Notes under the pieces: generated by a model
Seen by the model: only the letters and a program-made list of their open reading frames with translations
Database searches by the model: none
Told to the model about the DNA's origin: nothing
Program-made: the position numbers and the translations under genes
Shown here: positions 31,505 to 40,325 of the stretch, piece by piece
How positions within the stretch are numbered: position 1 is the stretch's first letter
Layout of the letters: each line of letters begins with the position of its first letter
Assembly: GCF_003355455.1 (NCBI RefSeq)
Contig: NZ_CP031357.1
Coordinates: 598,501-662,500, forward strand
DNA length: 64,000 nucleotides
Direction: 5' to 3'
From: Erythrobacter aureus
Lineage (GTDB): Bacteria; Pseudomonadota; Alphaproteobacteria; Sphingomonadales; Sphingomonadaceae

Positions 31505-33030
31505 GCGGAAACACAGACGATACACCGCGCCGGACCGATCCGCGCACCTTTGCGGTACGCGCGGTCTCGTTGTTGTCGCAGCTCGTCATCCCGATCATGA
31601 TCGGCGGCTTCGCCATTCTCGATGAAGGCGAATTCGATGACATGATCCTGTTCTTCCTGCCGCTGGTCCTTGCAGTGGTGGGGGCGAATATCCTGTTCGC
31701 ATATCTGCGATGGAGCAGGCTGACCTATTCGGTGGGCGAAGCGGATATAAGGGTCGACAGCGGCGTGTTGTCGCGCGCCGCCCGCTCGGTTCCTTACGAG
31801 CGTATCCAGGATGTCAGCCTCGAGCAAAAACTGGTCCCACGCCTGTTCGGCCTGGTCGAGGTCAAGTTTGAGACCGGCGCGGGCGGCGGAGACGATCTCA
31901 CGCTGGCCTATCTTCCGGAAAGCGAGGGCGAGCGTCTGCGCGAACTGGTGCGTACCCGCCGCGAAGGTGCCGTGCTGGAGCAATCCGATGACGAGGTGCC
32001 CGCGTCGACCGAAGAGAGCCGGTTGCTCTTCGCCATGTCGCCCCGGCGCGTCGTCACCTTCGGCCTGTTCGAGTTCTCGCTTGCGGTCGTGGCCGTTGTC
32101 GGCGGCTTCGCAAGTCAGATCGACTTCCTGCTGCCGTTTGAAATCTGGGACTGGAGAGCCTGGCGCGAACAGTTGGCCGGTCCGGGACAATGGCTGGCAG
32201 GACTCGGTTTCCTTGCACAAGTAATCGGCGGTCTGTTCGCGGTTGGCTCGCTCCTGCTCGTCGGCGTGGTGACTGGTGTGGTCCGGACTGTGATGCGCGA
32301 ATGGGATTTCCGGCTTGAACGGACCGACAAGGGCCTGCGACGGCGACGCGGACTGGTGACGCGGACCGATCTCGTCATGCCGGTGCACCGTGTGCAGGCG
32401 CTGCGGGTAAGGACGGGATTCGTCCGCCGCCTGTTCGGCTGGCATGCGCTGAAGCTTGTGAGCCTTGCCGGCGACAGCGGCTCGGCCAATCACGAGGCGG
32501 CGCCCTTCGCGCAGCTGCAGGAAATCGCACCGGTGGTCGCGGAGACCGGCTTTTCGCTGCCTGACCACACTCTCGATTGGCACCGCGCAATGCCTGCCTA
32601 CCGGACCGACAATATCCTTCTCGGCCTTGGCTCGATGCTCGCTATTTCGGCAGTGGTCCTTGCCTTTGGCCACGGATTACTCGCGCTGCTGGTGTTCATA
32701 GGCGGTGGCTGGATGGCGCTTCAGGAATACCTTGCCTGGCGCTGGGGCCGCCATGCGATCGATGCCGGGCAGCTTTACACACGCCGCGGCTGGTTCGCGC
32801 CGGATCTCGCCATCGCCTCGCGCGGCAAACTCCAATCGGTCGAGATCGTCCGCAATCCGCTGGCGCGACTGCGTGGCTATGCCGACCTGCGGTTTGGTCT
32901 GGCAGGTGGGCGTTTGAGCATTCGCGGGCTTCCGCTTGTGGAAGCCCGCCGAATACGCGACGCCGTGCTCGACAGTATGGCCGAGCAGGATTTCTCCGAG
33001 ATGGTCGAGGGCCAGACCGTTCGCGCCTAG
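31501..33030 (+). CDS. Large PH-domain membrane protein, YdbT-like
   Basis: 509 residues from GTG 31501, overlapping the previous stop. Paired hydrophobic segments alternate with three bPH2-type domains: YSVGEADIRVDSGVLSRAARSVPYERIQDVSLEQ (about 80-130), RTDKGLRRRRGLVTRTDLVMPVHRVQALRVR (about 280-320) and YTRRGWFAPDLAIASRGKLQSVEIVRNPLARL (about 425-460). This triple arrangement matches YdbT. With the upstream YdbS-like gene it should form one complex in the cytoplasmic membrane. Ends overlapping the stop of the convergent GNAT. Confidence 0.88.
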   Translation: MSGNTDDTPRRTDPRTFAVRAVSLLSQLVIPIMIGGFAILDEGEFDDMILFFLPLVLAVVGANILFAYLRWSRLTYSVGEADIRVDSGVLSRAARSVPYERIQDVSLEQKLVPRLFGLVEVKFETGAGGGDDLTLAYLPESEGERLRELVRTRREGAVLEQSDDEVPASTEESRLLFAMSPRRVVTFGLFEFSLAVVAVVGGFASQIDFLLPFEIWDWRAWREQLAGPGQWLAGLGFLAQVIGGLFAVGSLLLVGVVTGVVRTVMREWDFRLERTDKGLRRRRGLVTRTDLVMPVHRVQALRVRTGFVRRLFGWHALKLVSLAGDSGSANHEAAPFAQLQEIAPVVAETGFSLPDHTLDWHRAMPAYRTDNILLGLGSMLAISAVVLAFGHGLLALLVFIGGGWMALQEYLAWRWGRHAIDAGQLYTRRGWFAPDLAIASRGKLQSVEIVRNPLARLRGYADLRFGLAGGRLSIRGLPLVEARRIRDAVLDSMAEQDFSEMVEGQTVRA

Positions 33031-33323
33031 GCGCGCAGATCCGCCCATTCAGGATGGCGCTCGAACTGCGCGGCGACGTAGGAGCAGCTCGGGATAATGG
33101 TGAACCCTTCCCGGCGGGCATCCTCGATCAGGGCGTCCACCAGCCGGGCGGCGATTCCGTGGCCGCGCATATGCGATGGCACGATCGTATGCTGTGCGTC
33201 CCGCGCCCCATCGCGCAAGGTCCAGGTCAGCTTCCCGGCTTCTGTACCGCTTGCGCCGACTGCGAGATAGGCTCCGCTATCCGCAGAGTTTTGCCTTTCG
33301 ATTTCGATCCGTTCCACTTTCAT
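33027..33323 (-). CDS. GNAT-fold acetyltransferase, YidJ-type small form
   Basis: 98 residues from ATG 33323. The short GNAT form: HTIVPSHMRGHGIAARLVDALIEDARREGFTIIPSCSYVAAQFERHPEWADL, where RGHGIA is the acetyl-CoA loop and CSYVAAQFERHPEW is typical of the YidJ/GCN5-related single-domain group. Substrate unknown. An upstream in-frame extension to 33398 would overlap the divergent aldolase gene; the shorter start is preferred. Confidence 0.82.
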   Translation of the reverse strand: MKVERIEIERQNSADSGAYLAVGASGTEAGKLTWTLRDGARDAQHTIVPSHMRGHGIAARLVDALIEDARREGFTIIPSCSYVAAQFERHPEWADLRA

Positions 33324-33378
33324 CCTTTCGAACTTTCCCTTCTGTGCAAGCAATGCTCCGGCAGTTAAGGGCGTTCCG

Positions 33379-34374
33379 ATGCAATTCCTGTCCGACAATG
33401 CCGCTGCGGTCCACCCAACCGTGTGGGAAGCCCTTAAAGCGGCGGATTCGCCCGATTCGCCTTATGATGGCGATGCGCTGAGCGCCGCGCTCGACGAGCG
33501 TTTCGCACAGGTGTTCGACAAGCCGTGCACCGTGCTGTGGACGGCGACGGGGACGGCAGCGAATTGCCTGGCGCTGGCGACGATGGTCCAGCCGCATGGC
33601 GCGGTCGTGTGTCACGAAGACGCACATATCGAAGTAGACGAGGGCGGTGCGCCCGGCTTCTTCCTCCATGGGGCCAAGCTGATGCTGTGCGAGGGCGCCG
33701 GGGCCAAGCTCTCCCCTCGAGCGATCCGCGATATGATCGATCCGATCCGCAACGATGTTCATCAAGTCCAGCCCCATGCCATTTCGATCACCCAGGCGAG
33801 CGAGTACGGTTGCAGCTACCGGCCGGCAGAAGTGGAGGCGATTGCTGCGCTGGCGAGCGAACGCGGGCTGGGCCTGCATATGGACGGCGCGCGTTTCGCG
33901 AATGCTGTCGCTTTCCTCGATTGCGCGCCTGCCGCTGCGGCGGGGCCGGTCGACGCGCTCAGCTTCGGGTTCATCAAGAATGGCGGGCTCGGGGCGGAGG
34001 CAATTGTCTTTTTCGACCAGAACCTCGCCGATGTCGCACGGTATCGGCGCAAACGCGCCGGACATCTTCAATCGAAGGGGCGCTTTCTGGCGGCGCAGCT
34101 TCACGCACTGCTCGAAGGCGATGTCTGGCTGCACAATGCGCGTCACGCCAATGCCGCCGCGCAGGAGATCGCGCAGGCCTGCGATGGGCGCCTGCTGTAT
34201 CCGGTTGAGGCTAACGAACTCTTCATGCGCTGCACGCTCGCGGAGCGGGAGACGCTGCGTGAGCGGGGCTTCGGTTTTTATGACTGGGGTGAAGATGCCG
34301 CGCGCTTCGTCACCGCCTGGAACACGCGTGAGGAGGATGCGCTATCGCTTGCCAAAGCGATAGCGAGCTTATGA
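33379..34374 (+). CDS. Threonine aldolase-like PLP enzyme
   Basis: 331 residues, PLP fold type I of the beta-eliminating lyase family. Seen: LSDNAAAVHPTVWEAL, TATGTAANCLAL (cofactor phosphate region), HEDAHIEVDEGGAPGFF, HMDGARFANAV (Asp for the pyridine nitrogen) and SFGFIKNGGLGAEAIVFF, where Lys is the likely Schiff-base residue. It would cleave L-threonine or allo-threonine to glycine and acetaldehyde; the sequence around the Lys differs from LtaE (SKGLGAPVG), so substrate specificity is open. Overlaps the next gene by ATGA. Confidence 0.87.
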   Translation: MQFLSDNAAAVHPTVWEALKAADSPDSPYDGDALSAALDERFAQVFDKPCTVLWTATGTAANCLALATMVQPHGAVVCHEDAHIEVDEGGAPGFFLHGAKLMLCEGAGAKLSPRAIRDMIDPIRNDVHQVQPHAISITQASEYGCSYRPAEVEAIAALASERGLGLHMDGARFANAVAFLDCAPAAAAGPVDALSFGFIKNGGLGAEAIVFFDQNLADVARYRRKRAGHLQSKGRFLAAQLHALLEGDVWLHNARHANAAAQEIAQACDGRLLYPVEANELFMRCTLAERETLRERGFGFYDWGEDAARFVTAWNTREEDALSLAKAIASL

Positions 34375-35315
34375 ACTCGCCGACCGAGGCCGAAAGCCTC
34401 TTCACCCCGCGCAATTTCGCAGCCTTTCTGCTGGTCAGCCTGATCTGGGGCGGGACCTGGCTGGTCATCCGCGACCAGATAGCGAGTGTTCCGGCGAGCT
34501 GGTCGATATCCTATCGTTTTCTGGTGGCTTCTTTCGGGATGTTCGCACTTGCCGCGATGCGGCGGGAACCGCTGCGCCTCGCGCCTGGCGGGCTGCGCTG
34601 GGCGGCCATGCTCGGCCTGTTCCAGTTCACGCTCAATTTCGGGTTCGTCTACAATGCGGAAAGCTACATTACCTCGGGCCTCGTCGCGGTGATGTTCGCC
34701 CTATTGGTCGTGCCCAATGCAGTACTGGGGCGTATTCTGCTCGGACAGAGGATTACCGGCGCTTTCGTGCTCGGATCGGCGATCGCGGCGCTTGGCGTGG
34801 CGCTGCTCTTCGCGCATGAATGGCGCTCATCCCCCGCCACGCTCGAAGAGGTCCTGCTGGGCGCGGGATTGACTGTCGGCGGAATTCTATCGGCGAGCAT
34901 CGCCAACATCACGCAGGCGATGGACGGCGCGAAGAAGCAACCCTTCCTGGCGCTGCTCGCGTGGTCGATGGCAATCGGCGTGGCAATCAACACCGTCTAT
35001 GCCCTCGCGATGGACGGCCTTCCGCAATTCGACATGCGACCCTCCTATTCGCTCGGCATTCTCTATCTCGGGCTGGCCGGTTCGGTTGTGACCTTTCCCC
35101 TATATTACGGGCTTGTGCGCAAGGTCGGGGCGGGGCAGGCCGCCTACAGTTCGGTGATCGTTCCGATCGTGGCGATGGTGCTCTCCACCCTGTTCGAGGG
35201 GTTTCAGTGGGGCGCGCTACCGGCTGCCGGGGCGATCATCACCCTGATCGGCATGGTCGTCGCGATGCGCGGACGTACCAGCGCCCCGCCAAGACGCGCT
35301 ACGCCCGAACCGTAA
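34371..35315 (+). CDS. EamA/DMT-family transporter
   Basis: 314 residues with ten hydrophobic helices in two EamA repeats: the first from FAAFLLVSLIWGGTWLVIRDQ, the second from LLGAGLTVGGILSASIANITQAM. The SLIWGGTW signature is typical. The family exports amino acids and other small metabolites; substrate unknown. Translationally coupled to the threonine aldolase-like gene, which may hint at amino-acid traffic. The last 17 bases overlap the convergent epimerase-like gene. Confidence 0.9.
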   Translation: MNSPTEAESLFTPRNFAAFLLVSLIWGGTWLVIRDQIASVPASWSISYRFLVASFGMFALAAMRREPLRLAPGGLRWAAMLGLFQFTLNFGFVYNAESYITSGLVAVMFALLVVPNAVLGRILLGQRITGAFVLGSAIAALGVALLFAHEWRSSPATLEEVLLGAGLTVGGILSASIANITQAMDGAKKQPFLALLAWSMAIGVAINTVYALAMDGLPQFDMRPSYSLGILYLGLAGSVVTFPLYYGLVRKVGAGQAAYSSVIVPIVAMVLSTLFEGFQWGALPAAGAIITLIGMVVAMRGRTSAPPRRATPEP

Positions 35316-36084
35316 GCGCGGCCAGCCCCTCGCGAAATGTAGGATATTTCGGCACCCAGCCGAGGACGCGCTTCGCCTTGCCATTCGCGACCCGGCGATT
35401 CTCCGCATAGAAGCCGCGCGCCATGGGCGACAGTTTCGCCTCCTCGATGGTCTGGAGCGGGGGAGGGGCGACGTTCAGCAACCGACAGGCCTCCTCGATT
35501 ACGGCATTCTGGCTGGTCGGGAGATCGTCGGCGAGATTGTAGGCGCCCGGCAGCGTATCGCTCTCGATCGCTGCAACGACGCCGGACACTATATCGTCGA
35601 CATGCACGCGGCTGAAGACCTGGCCGGGCAGGTCGATCCGGTGGGCGTTCCCGCCTTGCACCCGGTCGAGCGCGCTGCGACCTGGGCCATAAATGCCGGG
35701 AAGGCGCAGCAACCGTGCCCCTGCTTCGAGCCAGCGCGCATCGCAATGCGCGCGCGCGGTGCGCCGTCCGCCACCGGTAGGCGATGCCTCGTCGACCCAC
35801 GCCCCCTGTGCGTCGCCATAGACGCCGGTCGAGGACAGATAGGCGAGCCATTTGTCCGTCAACGCATCGCCATAGCGGTCGAGTACGGGGTCGCTGCCAT
35901 CGGAAGGCGGGACCGAACTCAGCACATGGCTCGCCTGCGATGCCGCCGCGACCACCGATTTGCTGTTCGAAAAATCGATGTTTCCCGCGCTTCCCGTGGC
36001 ATCGACGTGCCAGCCGCGGGCGCGCATCTCTTGCGCAAAACGTCCCGCCGTGTAGCCGAGACCGAAGATGAACAATCGGGCCAT
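35299..36084 (-). CDS. NAD(P)-binding epimerase-like protein (extended SDR, YeeZ type)
   Basis: 261 residues. N-terminal dinucleotide fold ARLFIFGLGYTAGRFAQEM, then YLSSTGVYGD, RLPGIYGPGRSALDRV and FSRVHVDDIVSGVVAAIE, the pattern of atypical extended SDRs. The catalytic YxxxK is not obvious, as in the YeeZ group. Substrate unknown. Divergent from pepN, only 42 bases between the starts. Confidence 0.85.
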   Translation of the reverse strand: MARLFIFGLGYTAGRFAQEMRARGWHVDATGSAGNIDFSNSKSVVAAASQASHVLSSVPPSDGSDPVLDRYGDALTDKWLAYLSSTGVYGDAQGAWVDEASPTGGGRRTARAHCDARWLEAGARLLRLPGIYGPGRSALDRVQGGNAHRIDLPGQVFSRVHVDDIVSGVVAAIESDTLPGAYNLADDLPTSQNAVIEEACRLLNVAPPPLQTIEEAKLSPMARGFYAENRRVANGKAKRVLGWVPKYPTFREGLAALTVRA

Positions 36085-36126
36085 CGGAGCGTATTAGCCG
36101 GTGATCCCGCAATTGACAGGAAAAGC

Positions 36127-38784
36127 ATGGATATCGCGCGCACCCCCTCCAATCCCGACGGAAATCCGGAAATGGCCGACGCTGCCGTCGATCCCAAGAA
36201 TCTGCCCGAAATCCGGCGCGAGGATTATCGGCCCTTTCCCTGGATCGTGTCGGAGACGCGGCTCGACTTCGACCTCGGCATCGACTGCACCCGGGTGCGC
36301 TCCACCCTCACGATCGCGCGCAATGCCAAGGCCGACCGTTCGTCGACCATCCGGCTCAACGGCGACGGGATCGAGGCAACCAGCGTCACCGTCGATGGCG
36401 AACCGACGCAAAGCTGGGTGATGGATGGGGATGATCTCGTGTTGACACTTCCGGGCGATGCCCACGAGATTGGTATCGAGACCGAAATCGACCCCAGTGC
36501 CAATTCGCAGCTTATGGGGCTCTACGCCTCCAGCGGCATGCTGTGCACGCAGTGCGAGGCAGAGGGCTTTCGCCGGATCACCTTCTTTCCTGATCGGCCC
36601 GACGTGCTGAGCACTTACAGCGTGCGGATGAGCGGCTCCAAGGATCGGTTCCCGGTACTGCTGTGCAACGGGAACCGGGTGGCGACCGGCGAGGAGGGCG
36701 ATACCCATTGGGCCGAATGGCACGATCCCTGGCCCAAGCCGTCCTATCTCTTCGCGCTGGTGGCGGGCGATCTCGTCGCGCGCAGCGCCAGCTTCACCAC
36801 GATGGGCGGCCGCGAGGTAGAGTTGAATGTCTGGGTGCGCGAAGGAGACCTCGATCGCACCGAACACGCCATGGAAAGCCTCAAACGCTCGATGAAGTGG
36901 GACGAGGAGGTGTTCGGGCGCGAATACGATCTCGACCTGTTCAACATCGTCGCCGTGAGCGATTTCAACATGGGGGCGATGGAGAACAAGGGCCTCAATA
37001 TCTTCAACACCAAATACGTCCTCGCCGACCCCGAAACCGCCACCGATGGCGATTATGACGGGGTCGAGGGCGTTATTGGGCATGAATACTTTCACAATTG
37101 GTCGGGCAATCGCATTACCTGCCGGGACTGGTTCCAACTGAGCCTGAAAGAAGGCTTCACCGTGCTGCGCGACCAGTTGTTCAGCGCCGATATGGGGAGC
37201 GAACCGGTCAAGCGGATCGAGGATGTGCGGATTCTGCGCGGGGTGCAATTTCCGGAAGATTCGGGGCCGCTGGCACATCCGATCCGGCCCGATTCCTACC
37301 GCGAGATCAGCAATTTCTACACCGCGACCGTCTATAACAAGGGCGCCGAGGTGATCCGCATGATGCGCACCATGGCCGGCGAGGAGCGCTTCCGCAAAGG
37401 GACCGATCTCTACTTCGACCGCCACGATGGAGAGGCGGCGACTTGCGAGGACTTCGTCAAATCGATCGAGGACGGCGCGGCACTAGATCTCACTCGGTTC
37501 CGCCGCTGGTATTCGCAGGCCGGAACGCCCAGGGTCGGCGTGACACTGGAGCACGAGGGTGAAACGGCCAGGCTCACACTGACGCAGACCGTTCCCGCCA
37601 CTCCCGGCCAGAGCGAAAAGCAGCCCATGCCCATCCCGCTCAAGCTCGCTCTGTTCGATCGTGCAAGCGGTACGCATAGGGGGGAAGAGCTTGTGATTCT
37701 CAACGAGGATCGCGCCGAGGTGACGTTCGATGGCTTTACCGAAAAGCCGATCCTGTCGATCAACCGGACGTTCTCGGCGCCGGTGACGATCGAGCGGGAC
37801 GTATCGCGCGAAGAGCTGGTTTTTCTTGCGGAAAAGGATGACGATCCCTTCGCCCGTTACGAGGCCATGCAGGAACTGATGACCGGGCATCTCGTCGCGG
37901 ATGTGACGGACGACCTCGATGACGATGAGCGCGAGGCGGCGCGTGAAGATATCGCGCGGGCCATGCGGTCGGTATTGGAGGACGATCAGCTCGACGACCT
38001 GATGCGCGGTGAGCTCTTGATGATGCCGGGTGCGACATATGTCGCCGAACAGATGCTGGTGGCGGACCCGGGGCGCATTCATGCCCGGCGCGAGGCGCTC
38101 AAAACCGCTCTCGGAACACGGCTGGCGGGGTCCTTGCAGGAAGTATACGCCCGCACGGAGAACATGCCGTTCTCGCTCGACGCGGGGGCGAAGGGGGCAC
38201 GCAAGGTGAAGACCCTGGCGCTCGCCTATATCGCCGCCAGCGATCCCGCCAAGGCGGTCGAGCTGGCAGCCCGCCAGTACGATCGCGCGGACAATATGAC
38301 CGATCGGCAGGGCGCGTTGATGGTGCTGGCCGGGCTCGATAGCGCCGAGCGTACCGGCAAATTGCTCGATTTTTACAATCGCTACCAGAATAATGCGCTG
38401 GTGATCGACAAATGGTTCGCGATCCAGGCAGGCTCGTTGCATCCGCGGGCGATCGAGCATGTGAAGGCACTGCGCGACCATCCCGATTTCACGCTGAAGA
38501 ATCCCAACCGCGTGCGCTCGCTCTATATGGCCTTCGCCGCCAATCCTGCCGCCTTCCATGCCGAGGACGGGGAGGGCTACGCGATAATCGCCGATCTTAT
38601 TCTCGAACTCGACCCGATCAATGCGCAGACGACTGCTCGCTTCGTCCCGCCGCTGGGACGCTGGCGGCGTATCGAGGAAAAACGCGCGAAACTGATGCGC
38701 GAAGCGCTCGAACGGATCGCCGCCGCGCCCAAGCTGTCACGCGACACGTTCGAACAGGTCGCCCGTTCTCTTGGGCGGGGCTGA
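36127..38784 (+). CDS. pepN: Aminopeptidase N (M1 family)
   Basis: 885 residues from ATG 36127, which has AGGA upstream; the frame is open much further 5', but that part runs antisense through the epimerase-like gene. Seen: GAMENKGLNIFNTKYVLA near 283, zinc site HEYFHNWSGNRITCRDWFQLSLKEGFTVLRDQ near 318 (HExxH plus Glu), NFYTATVYNKGAEVIRMM, and the C-terminal helical PepN domain. Removes N-terminal residues from peptides in the cytoplasm. pgeF follows without a gap. Confidence 0.97.
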   Translation: MDIARTPSNPDGNPEMADAAVDPKNLPEIRREDYRPFPWIVSETRLDFDLGIDCTRVRSTLTIARNAKADRSSTIRLNGDGIEATSVTVDGEPTQSWVMDGDDLVLTLPGDAHEIGIETEIDPSANSQLMGLYASSGMLCTQCEAEGFRRITFFPDRPDVLSTYSVRMSGSKDRFPVLLCNGNRVATGEEGDTHWAEWHDPWPKPSYLFALVAGDLVARSASFTTMGGREVELNVWVREGDLDRTEHAMESLKRSMKWDEEVFGREYDLDLFNIVAVSDFNMGAMENKGLNIFNTKYVLADPETATDGDYDGVEGVIGHEYFHNWSGNRITCRDWFQLSLKEGFTVLRDQLFSADMGSEPVKRIEDVRILRGVQFPEDSGPLAHPIRPDSYREISNFYTATVYNKGAEVIRMMRTMAGEERFRKGTDLYFDRHDGEAATCEDFVKSIEDGAALDLTRFRRWYSQAGTPRVGVTLEHEGETARLTLTQTVPATPGQSEKQPMPIPLKLALFDRASGTHRGEELVILNEDRAEVTFDGFTEKPILSINRTFSAPVTIERDVSREELVFLAEKDDDPFARYEAMQELMTGHLVADVTDDLDDDEREAAREDIARAMRSVLEDDQLDDLMRGELLMMPGATYVAEQMLVADPGRIHARREALKTALGTRLAGSLQEVYARTENMPFSLDAGAKGARKVKTLALAYIAASDPAKAVELAARQYDRADNMTDRQGALMVLAGLDSAERTGKLLDFYNRYQNNALVIDKWFAIQAGSLHPRAIEHVKALRDHPDFTLKNPNRVRSLYMAFAANPAAFHAEDGEGYAIIADLILELDPINAQTTARFVPPLGRWRRIEEKRAKLMREALERIAAAPKLSRDTFEQVARSLGRG

Positions 38785-39447
38785 ATGGCGGAGATACTGA
38801 AAGCAGGCCTGCTGCAGGCGATCCCGCACGGGTTCTCGACCGCTGTCGGGCTCGATGTCGGCGAGATTCTTCCGGGCGCGCCGCTGGTTCGGCTTGAGCA
38901 GGTGCATTCCAACACGGTGTATCACGTCGCGGAGCCGTGGCGGGAGCGGCCCGAGGGCGATGCCTTGTGCACGGATCGGCCCGGCCTTGTGCTCGGCATC
39001 GTCACCGCCGACTGCGCGCCGGTGTTGTTCGCCGATCCGGAGGCAGGGGTTGTGGGCGCGGCGCATGCCGGCTGGCGCGGGGCACGATCCGGCGTTCTGG
39101 AGAATACGGTCGAGGCGATGATCTCGCTCGGTGCGCGTCGTGACCTTATCCGCGCGGCGATCGGTCCGACTATCGCGCAGGCAAGTTACGAGGTCGATCA
39201 CCAATTCCGCGAACAATTCGGGGACGGGGCCGAGCAATTCTTCGCAGTCGGCCGCCCAGGCCGCTACCAGTTCGATCTGCCTGCCTATGTCGCGCACCGC
39301 TTGCAGGCCGCGGGTGTCCTCAGGATCGAGGACCTCGCCGAGGACACCTATACGCAGCCCGACCGTTTCTTCTCGTTCCGCCGCGCAACCCATCGCGCGG
39401 AAGCGGATGAGGGGCGGCAGCTCAGCGTCATTGCTGTGCCCGCCTGA
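38785..39447 (+). CDS. pgeF: Laccase-domain purine nucleoside / peptidoglycan editing factor
   Basis: 220 residues, starting immediately after the pepN stop. Seen: HGFSTAVGLDVG, RLEQVHSNTVYHV (first metal His), VTADCAPVLFAD (Cys), GAAHAGWRGARSGVLENTV (second His), and IGPTIAQASYEV, where the more common IGPCI has Thr instead of Cys. The YfiH/DUF152 family was long annotated as polyphenol oxidase; members act on purine nucleosides or edit peptidoglycan precursors. A little shorter than the usual 240-260. Confidence 0.9.
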   Translation: MAEILKAGLLQAIPHGFSTAVGLDVGEILPGAPLVRLEQVHSNTVYHVAEPWRERPEGDALCTDRPGLVLGIVTADCAPVLFADPEAGVVGAAHAGWRGARSGVLENTVEAMISLGARRDLIRAAIGPTIAQASYEVDHQFREQFGDGAEQFFAVGRPGRYQFDLPAYVAHRLQAAGVLRIEDLAEDTYTQPDRFFSFRRATHRAEADEGRQLSVIAVPA

Positions 39448-39534
39448 GCCTCCCCCACGCAATGCGCATGGGCCGACAGGCACTCCCGCATAGGGGCGCC
39501 AATTCCCAGGCTCTTGCATGCCAGTGCACAATGC

Positions 39535-39578
39535 TTGCCAAAATGGCGGTTGGCAACCTGTCGCATAGCGGCTAGAGG
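39535..39578 (+). promoter_or_regulatory. Candidate petABC promoter with inverted repeat
   Basis: TTGCCAA and TTGGCAA (39535-39556) form a perfect dyad with an eight-base spacer. The right half includes a -35-like TTGGCA (39550-39555), followed after 17 bases by a -10-like TAGAGG (39573-39578). It is the best candidate in the 282-base gap before petA; no other gene is seen there. Confidence 0.4.
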
Positions 39579-39729
39579 CGCCTCCAAACCGGGCACGTTG
39601 GGGGCTTCCGCGCGCGTATTATTTCGTCGGGCGCTCCGGCCTTTATCGCTGACCGGGATGGATTCGCACATCGCGTCGAACCCCGAGAGGGCAGAGGCGC
39701 ACTACCAAAGCAGGCAAGGCAAAGCGCTG

Positions 39730-40302
39730 ATGGCAGACACGGCTGCAACCGCAACACACGAAACGGCAGGCGAGACACAAGATGGTATCCGCCGCCGCGA
39801 TTTTCTAGACATCGCTGCGGTCAGTGCCGCCGGTATCGGTGGTCTGGCAGTGGTCTATCCGCTGGTCAGCCAAATGGCGCCTTCGAAGGACGTTCTGGCT
39901 GCCAGCACGACCGAGGTCGATGTCTCGGCGGTCGAGCCTGGGCAAGCGATCAAGGCGGTGTTCCGCAAGCAGCCCCTGTTCATCCGTCGTTTGACCGCGC
40001 AGGAAATCGCCGAAGCCAATGCGCGCCCGCTTTCGTCGCTGCGCGATCCCGAAACACTGGCCGACCGTACCAAGGAAGGCCGCGAGGACATGCTGGTTAC
40101 CATGGGCGTCTGCACCCACCTGGGCTGTGTGCCGCTGGGTGCGGCCGAAGGCGAGGTGAAGGGCGAGTTCGGCGGTTATTTCTGCCCTTGCCACGGTTCG
40201 CATTACGACACCGCCGGTCGCATCATCAAGGGTCCGGCGCCGACCAATCTCGAAGTGCCGGAATACGAGTTCACCTCGGACACCGTCATCCAGGTCGGCT
40301 GA
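39730..40302 (+). CDS. petA: Ubiquinol-cytochrome c reductase Rieske iron-sulfur subunit
   Basis: 190 residues from ATG 39730; upstream frame is intergenic. Twin-arginine-type N-terminus (GIRRRDFLDIAAVSAAGIGGLAVVYPLV) forming the anchor, then a Rieske domain with both cluster motifs CTHLGC and CPCHGSHYDTAGRIIKGPAPTNLEVP. Accepts electrons from ubiquinol and passes them to cytochrome c1 in the bc1 complex at the periplasmic side. First gene of petABC. Confidence 0.97.
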   Translation: MADTAATATHETAGETQDGIRRRDFLDIAAVSAAGIGGLAVVYPLVSQMAPSKDVLAASTTEVDVSAVEPGQAIKAVFRKQPLFIRRLTAQEIAEANARPLSSLRDPETLADRTKEGREDMLVTMGVCTHLGCVPLGAAEGEVKGEFGGYFCPCHGSHYDTAGRIIKGPAPTNLEVPEYEFTSDTVIQVG

Positions 40303-40325
40303 GCTTAGAGAGAAGAGACGAAACG

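Noticed and set aside
36094..38559. Two long minus-strand frames (443 and 358 codons)
   Set aside because: Antisense to pepN, whose zinc site and length are intact.
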